Shown here in pieces: positions 56,849-60,687 of a DNA stretch of 60,687 nt. This stretch comes from Candidatus Cloacimonadota bacterium. Lineage in GTDB: Bacteria > Cloacimonadota > Cloacimonadia > Cloacimonadales > JAIOQZ01. Both the position numbers and the translations under genes were made by a program. Position 1 is the stretch's first letter; the number at the start of each line of letters is the position of its first letter. The stretch spans positions 1 through 60,687 of the forward strand of contig JAIOQZ010000041.1 of the NCBI GenBank assembly GCA_021108395.1, in the 5' to 3' direction. The notes under the pieces are model-generated. The model was not told the origin of the DNA. It did no database searches and saw only the letters and a list, made by a program, of their open reading frames with translations.

Positions 56849-58228
56849 ATGACAAAGAAAACAACCACCGGCACGCAAGCAAAGAAACCTGAACGCGCTC
56901 GCCCCATGCGGGTGCTCTGGTTCACCTGGGAGTTTCCACCGCTCATCGCGGGCGGACTGTCCATGGCCTGCTACGGGATGGTGAAGGCTTTGCTGAAGCA
57001 GGGTGTCGAGATCGACCTTGTGATACCAACCCGCGAGGAGGTGTACTTCCCGCTGCGCACTCCCGAAGACGCCGACACGCTCCCGGTGGAATGGCTGGAC
57101 GAAGACCGCCGCGACGAGGCCGACTTCGATGAGCTGACCACCATCGACGAGCGCATGGACGCAATCGGCGTGAGCGACCCCGGCGACCCCTACGACGACG
57201 GCCAGGACAACACCGAAGCCATGCAGTACTACATCGCCCACATCACCCGCGACTTCGCCGACTATGCCAACGACTTCGAGGATGTGTGGGAGAATCTCAG
57301 CACGTACCTCGAGGGTGACGAGGAGATATTTCGCAAGGTGCAGCAATATACCCTGCGGGCGGAACGCTTCGCCGAAAAGTTGAACTATGACGCCATCCAC
57401 GCGCACGACTGGCTGTGCTACACCGCCGGGATGATTGCAAAGAAGATGAGCGGCAAGCCCCTGGTGACGCACATCCACGCCACCGAATTCGACCGCGCCG
57501 GCGGCGCCGGCAACGAGCGCGTTCACCGCATCGAGTTCGCCGGCATGACCTACGCCGACACCGTGCTGGCCGTGAGCCGCTACACCGCCGAGATGATTAT
57601 CTCACGCTATCGCGTGGACACCGGCAAGATTCGCATCGTGCACAACGCTTTTTTCATCACCGACGAGCTGAAGAACAACGTCCGGCGCATCTTTGACGGC
57701 ACCACCATCCTCTTTCTGGGACGCATCACGCTGCAGAAGGGGCCGGAATACTTCCTCGAAGTGGCGCGGCGCGTGCTGCGCAAGCACCCCGAAGCGCGGT
57801 TCATCGTCGCCGGCAGCGGCGACATGGCCCGCAAAATCACTCACCAGAGCGCCAGGATGGGCCTGCGCAACCGTTTTCTGTTCGCCGGCTTTCTCAACCG
57901 CCTCGAAGTAGAGCATATCGTCAAGGCTTCCGACATCTACATGCTGCCGTCCATCAGCGAGCCGTTCGGCATCGCGCCGCTCGAGGCGATGGCCTACGGC
58001 GTGACGGCGGTCATCAGCAAGCAGAGCGGCGTAAGCGAGGTGGTGACAAACGCCTACAAGCTCGACTTCTGGGACATCGGCGGCATGGTGCACACTATCA
58101 ACCGGCTCATCGAGAACCCCGAAGAGTGCAGAGAGATGGGCCGCAAGGGCATGGAGGAGGTGCACACCATCCAGTGGTACGACGCCTCCACCAAGATAAG
58201 AGAGGCGTATGAGGAGCTGGTGGGATGA
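56849..58228 (+). CDS. GT4-type glycosyltransferase, glycogen/alpha-glucan synthase-like
   Basis: The start at ATG 56849, behind GAGGTGG, gives 459 residues; a longer frame merely re-reads the debranching gene. The N-terminal Rossmann half shows MRVLWFTWEFPPLIAGGLS, the glycine-rich acceptor loop of glycogen-synthase-like GT4/GT5 enzymes, and HAHDWLCY; the C-terminal half shows LGRITLQKGPEYFLEVARR and EPFGIAPLEAMAYG (the EX7E catalytic pair). A highly acidic insert lies at about residues 70-130 (DEDRRDEADFDE...DPYDDGQDN). The product likely makes alpha-1,4-glucan or maltooligosaccharide from a nucleotide sugar or glucose-1-phosphate donor; donor unknown. Confidence 0.9.
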   Translation: MTKKTTTGTQAKKPERARPMRVLWFTWEFPPLIAGGLSMACYGMVKALLKQGVEIDLVIPTREEVYFPLRTPEDADTLPVEWLDEDRRDEADFDELTTIDERMDAIGVSDPGDPYDDGQDNTEAMQYYIAHITRDFADYANDFEDVWENLSTYLEGDEEIFRKVQQYTLRAERFAEKLNYDAIHAHDWLCYTAGMIAKKMSGKPLVTHIHATEFDRAGGAGNERVHRIEFAGMTYADTVLAVSRYTAEMIISRYRVDTGKIRIVHNAFFITDELKNNVRRIFDGTTILFLGRITLQKGPEYFLEVARRVLRKHPEARFIVAGSGDMARKITHQSARMGLRNRFLFAGFLNRLEVEHIVKASDIYMLPSISEPFGIAPLEAMAYGVTAVISKQSGVSEVVTNAYKLDFWDIGGMVHTINRLIENPEECREMGRKGMEEVHTIQWYDASTKIREAYEELVG

Positions 58229-58229
58229 A

Positions 58230-58345
58230 CACCCCACCCGGCCGCTTCGCGGCGTCCCTCCCCTGCATAGGGGAGGGTAAGAAACTGTCCGGCTTGCATT
58301 TCGGTCACCCTTCCCTTATGCAGGGGAAGGGCCGGGGATGGGGTG
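58230..58345. repeat. large imperfect palindrome with nested hairpins
   Basis: Outer arms CACCCCACCCGGCC (58230-58243) and GGCCGGGGATGGGGTG (58330-58345) are complementary with a small bulge. Inside lie three smaller hairpins: GCCGC/GCGGC (58241-58253), CCCTCCCC/GGGGAGGG (58256-58277) and CCCTTCCC/GGGGAAGGG (58308-58331), so the whole can fold as a branched cruciform. It is a REP/MITE-like intergenic element between the GT4 and PIN-like genes and carries no gene. Confidence 0.75.
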
Positions 58346-58378
58346 AATTGGGCTGCTGTGAAGCAGGAGAATATGTAA

Positions 58379-59245
58379 ATGGCTGATTACATTTTTCTTG
58401 ATACCAGTGTATTATTACATTTTACGAATGACCCTTCAAACAGTGAAAAACTATCAAGATTCATACACAATAATGATCTTTCCATAATGCTCAATGAATA
58501 CTCATTTATCGAACTATATAATCCCAATAAGGGCCATTCCAAATCTGATCGTGTTGATCGAATATGCCAATTTCTGTCAAAGCATCCTCTGTATATTATC
58601 GAAACGGAAAAGCTATGGAAAATGGCCATCATCATGCTCCCGTCTCAGTCATATGAGCTACCAACGTTATTTCCTTTCCCTCAATCTTCCCCAGAAGAAA
58701 AGCGTAGAATATTAATTGGATTTTTAAGAGCAGAAAACTGGTGGCTAAAACGCCATCCTGATTTAGATATCCGCGGTTTGAACAAAAGGTACCGTCGCCC
58801 AAGAAAACGCACATTCATGGAGTTTATACTAACTGAATACACTGAGTTCATCAAAGGATGTGAAGATAAACCGATTGAAGAAATACTTATTACCGATTGC
58901 ATATCTATTGCGAAGCAGGCTTTTGATGCCGCACCAATACCGAATTTCCTCTCGGCGCTTCTCTATATCAAACAACTTTCAGACAGTGATTTGCTTCAAG
59001 CACTCCCATTGCATTGCATAGCTCTCGCAAACTGGTATGCATACGGAGAGAAAGACAAAGGCTACACTCACAAGATCCAAGAATCTGATTGTGCAGACGT
59101 CATTCATTTATCACTGTTGCCATTCTGCAAGGTATTCACAATAGATAAGACAATGGCAAGAATCGCAGTGAAAGTTGCTAACAAGCTTGGCTTGTCAGCT
59201 CAGGTACTAAATCATGCCGAATTGAGAAACGCCATAGGACATTGA
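58379..59245 (+). CDS. AT-rich PIN-domain-like protein of unknown function
   Basis: 288 residues. The N-terminus IFLDTSVLLHF carries the first PIN-domain aspartate, LNEYSFIELYN supplies an acidic residue near position 45, and the C-terminus ESDCADVIHLSLLPFCKVFTIDKTM has the second pair of aspartates, spaced as in VapC-type nucleases. A long middle insert (about residues 85-220) makes it larger than ordinary VapC toxins. No antitoxin gene is visible. An AGGAG ribosome site precedes the ATG. Base and codon use are far more AT-rich than in the flanking glucan genes, and repeat elements lie on both sides, indicating insertion of foreign DNA. Nuclease activity is inferred. Confidence 0.7.
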   Translation: MADYIFLDTSVLLHFTNDPSNSEKLSRFIHNNDLSIMLNEYSFIELYNPNKGHSKSDRVDRICQFLSKHPLYIIETEKLWKMAIIMLPSQSYELPTLFPFPQSSPEEKRRILIGFLRAENWWLKRHPDLDIRGLNKRYRRPRKRTFMEFILTEYTEFIKGCEDKPIEEILITDCISIAKQAFDAAPIPNFLSALLYIKQLSDSDLLQALPLHCIALANWYAYGEKDKGYTHKIQESDCADVIHLSLLPFCKVFTIDKTMARIAVKVANKLGLSAQVLNHAELRNAIGH

Positions 59246-59251
59246 CATTCA

Positions 59252-59328
59252 GGATGCCGCAGGCATCCGTAAAAGTTTTCGGTCTCGCCTTTTACAAAAG
59301 GCGAGTGAGGTATGAGGGGCGAAGCCCC
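59252..59328 (+). repeat. dispersed hairpin cassette, copy C (short copy)
   Basis: Three of the cassette hairpins are present in the same order: 59252-59268 (GGATGCC/GGCATCC), 59284-59305 (CTCGCC.../...GGCGAG) and 59316-59328 (GGGGC/GCCCC). The linker CCGTAAAAGTTTTCGGTCT matches the other copies at most positions. It lies directly between the PIN-like gene and the GH57 gene. Confidence 0.85.
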
Positions 59329-59347
59329 TTGTATTAAAGGAGTTTGA

Positions 59348-60547
59348 ATGCTGAACATCGTCTTCTATTTCCAGGTGCACCAGCCGTATCGTCTGTCGCA
59401 TTACAAGGTGCTCGACGTCGGTACGGACGAGGGCTACTTCGACGAAGCGCTCAACAGCGGCATCATGCGCAAGGTGGGCGACCGCTGCTATCTGCCCACC
59501 AACCACCTGCTGTCCACGCTCATCCGCCGCTACCCCGAGCAGTTCAAGGTGGCGTTCTCCATCACTGGCACGGCCATCGAGCAGTTCAAGCACTACGCGC
59601 CCGACGTGCTCGACAGCTTCAAGCGACTGGTGGACACCGGTAACGTCGAGCTGATCTGCGAGACCTACTACCACTCGCTCGCCAGCCTGTTCGACACCGA
59701 CGAGTTCCTCGAACAGATGCACCTGCACCGCCAGATGCTGCGCGACGAGTTCGGCGTCTCCCCCACCGTCTTTCGCAACACCGAGCTGATTTACGACGAC
59801 CGGCTGTCCGACCTCGTGTGGGAGGAGGAAGGCTTCAAGGTGGTGCTCACCGAAGGCGCCGACCGCATCTTGCAGTGGCGCTCGCCGCTCTACGCCTACA
59901 AGAACTACAGTAAAGACCTGCTGCTGCTGCTGAAGCAATACAAGCTCTCCGACGACATCGCCTTCCGCTTCTCCGACAGCGAATGGGACGAATATCCGCT
60001 CACCGCCGAGAAGTTCGTGCACTGGATAAACAAGCTGACGCTGAACGAAAGCAAAGGGCGCAACCAGTTCCTCAACCTCTTTCTCGACTACGAGACCTTT
60101 GGCGAGCACCAGTGGGCCGAGAGCGGCATCTTCGAGTTCATGGAGCGGCTGCCGGGGGCGGTGCTGCAACAACCCGCACTCGGTTTCTGCTTCCCCTCCG
60201 ACGCACCCAGGTTCACCAACTACCAGGCCGAGGCCATCAGCTTCCCCGACCCCGTGAGCTGGGCCGACATCGAGCGCGACACCTCCGCCTGGCTCGAGAA
60301 CGACATGCAGCGCAACGCCATCGAGACGCTGTCGGAGTTGATACTGCGCATCAAGCAGGCTGGCCGCGACGACCTCCTCCGCCTGGGGCGTCTGCTGTCC
60401 ACCAGCGACCACTTCTATTACATGAGCACCAAGTACTTTCAGGATGGCGACGTGCACAAGTACTTCTCCCCCTACGACTCGCCCGAACAGGCCTACATCT
60501 ACTACATGAACGTCATGGCCGACCTCGAGGAGAGGCTGATTACCTGA
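59348..60547 (+). CDS. GH57-family alpha-glucan hydrolase or transferase
   Basis: 399 residues, start ATG 59348 behind AAGGAG. The GH57 hallmarks are FYFQVHQPYRL (region 1), TGTAIEQF, the nucleophile Glu146 in NTELIYDD, and the acid/base Asp247 in LFLDYETFGEHQW. Enzymes with this short form are alpha-amylases, 4-alpha-glucanotransferases or branching enzymes; the sequence alone does not say which, but the conserved QPYR and DYETFGEH favour the alpha-amylase subgroup. It belongs with the debranching enzyme and GT4 enzyme upstream as a glycogen/alpha-glucan cluster, now split by the PIN-like insert. No signal peptide: cytoplasmic. Confidence 0.93.
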   Translation: MLNIVFYFQVHQPYRLSHYKVLDVGTDEGYFDEALNSGIMRKVGDRCYLPTNHLLSTLIRRYPEQFKVAFSITGTAIEQFKHYAPDVLDSFKRLVDTGNVELICETYYHSLASLFDTDEFLEQMHLHRQMLRDEFGVSPTVFRNTELIYDDRLSDLVWEEEGFKVVLTEGADRILQWRSPLYAYKNYSKDLLLLLKQYKLSDDIAFRFSDSEWDEYPLTAEKFVHWINKLTLNESKGRNQFLNLFLDYETFGEHQWAESGIFEFMERLPGAVLQQPALGFCFPSDAPRFTNYQAEAISFPDPVSWADIERDTSAWLENDMQRNAIETLSELILRIKQAGRDDLLRLGRLLSTSDHFYYMSTKYFQDGDVHKYFSPYDSPEQAYIYYMNVMADLEERLIT

Positions 60548-60628
60548 TGGTGTGATGGTAAGCGGACATGGCGTGAAGATAGCGCGAGTTTTCCTTGACG
60601 AAACGTCCGCCCGCTACACGATGCGCAC

Positions 60629-60687
60629 ATGTTGAAAAATATTGCCTGTTTCGCCCTGCTGACGCTGCTCTGCACCGCCTCGGCCAT
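60629..60687 (+). CDS. start of an exported protein, cut by the right edge
   Basis: Nineteen codons are visible, MLKNIACFALLTLLCTASA followed by one incomplete codon, which look like a signal peptide. No strong ribosome site is seen and the gene is cut, so identity is unknown. It starts 81 bases after the GH57 stop. Confidence 0.45.
   Translation, partial: MLKNIACFALLTLLCTASA

Noticed and set aside
58379-59245. Toxin-antitoxin pair
   Set aside because: The PIN-like protein has no small adjacent antitoxin gene, and its length exceeds that of VapC; only a PIN-like call is justified.

Overview
The window is chromosomal DNA from a GC-rich, anaerobic, didermic bacterium, most likely a non-Bacteroidota member of the FCB group (Cloacimonadota-, Fermentibacteria- or Delongbacteria-like). 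The sequence cannot settle the phylum. Reasons: several exported proteins end in an NPFNP-type, FlgD-like Por/type IX (T9SS) sorting domain; there is a gingipain-type C25 peptidase; there is a one-polypeptide pyruvate:ferredoxin oxidoreductase, a 2-hydroxyacyl-CoA dehydratase activator and a molybdenum hydroxylase cluster; and there are lipoproteins and a probable outer-membrane beta-barrel.

Layout. (1) 1-7.8 kb: two divergent secreted proteases, an M6 metalloprotease cut by the left edge and a large S8 subtilase. (2) 7.8-17.3 kb, minus strand: a tight run rpsO-pnp-ahcY-nucleotide-sugar dehydrogenase-hflK-hflC-ugd-tadA, ending in a tRNA-Ser that overlaps the tadA stop. (3) 17.3-21 kb: pyruvate:ferredoxin oxidoreductase as a single gene. 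(4) 21-31.9 kb, minus strand: a seven-gene run apbE-folE2-M16 peptidase-CoA dehydratase activase-TPR protein-PHP phosphatase-FG-GAP/dockerin cargo, closed by a clear terminator. (5) 32-34.2 kb: an AT-rich flavodoxin/ferredoxin gene of foreign look and a beta-repeat protein. (6) 34.3-40.6 kb, minus strand: a purine/hydantoin-type cluster (SsnA-like aminohydrolase, Mo-FAD fused hydroxylase subunit, 2Fe-2S subunit, cyclic amidohydrolase), with three of the four genes overlapping or abutting. (7) 40.8-45.6 kb: a C25 peptidase translationally coupled to an orphan NMT1-like lipoprotein. (8) 45.6-54.6 kb, minus strand: dsbD, an Omp28-like thioredoxin-fold lipoprotein, a TlpA reductase, a beta-barrel, and two secreted T9SS cargo proteins with Omp28-like N-termini. 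(9) 54.8-60.5 kb, plus strand: an alpha-glucan cluster (debranching enzyme, GT4 glycosyltransferase, GH57 enzyme) interrupted by an AT-rich PIN-like gene between two palindromic repeat elements. A signal-peptide start is cut by the right edge.

The two most notable points are region 8, which reads as one pathway carrying electrons from the cytoplasm through DsbD to periplasmic, outer-membrane and surface thioredoxin-like proteins, and a dispersed intergenic cassette (three copies, near 7.9, 40.7 and 59.3 kb) made of consecutive hairpins whose stems change by compensatory substitutions. Function assignments rest on motifs read by eye; no database search was run.
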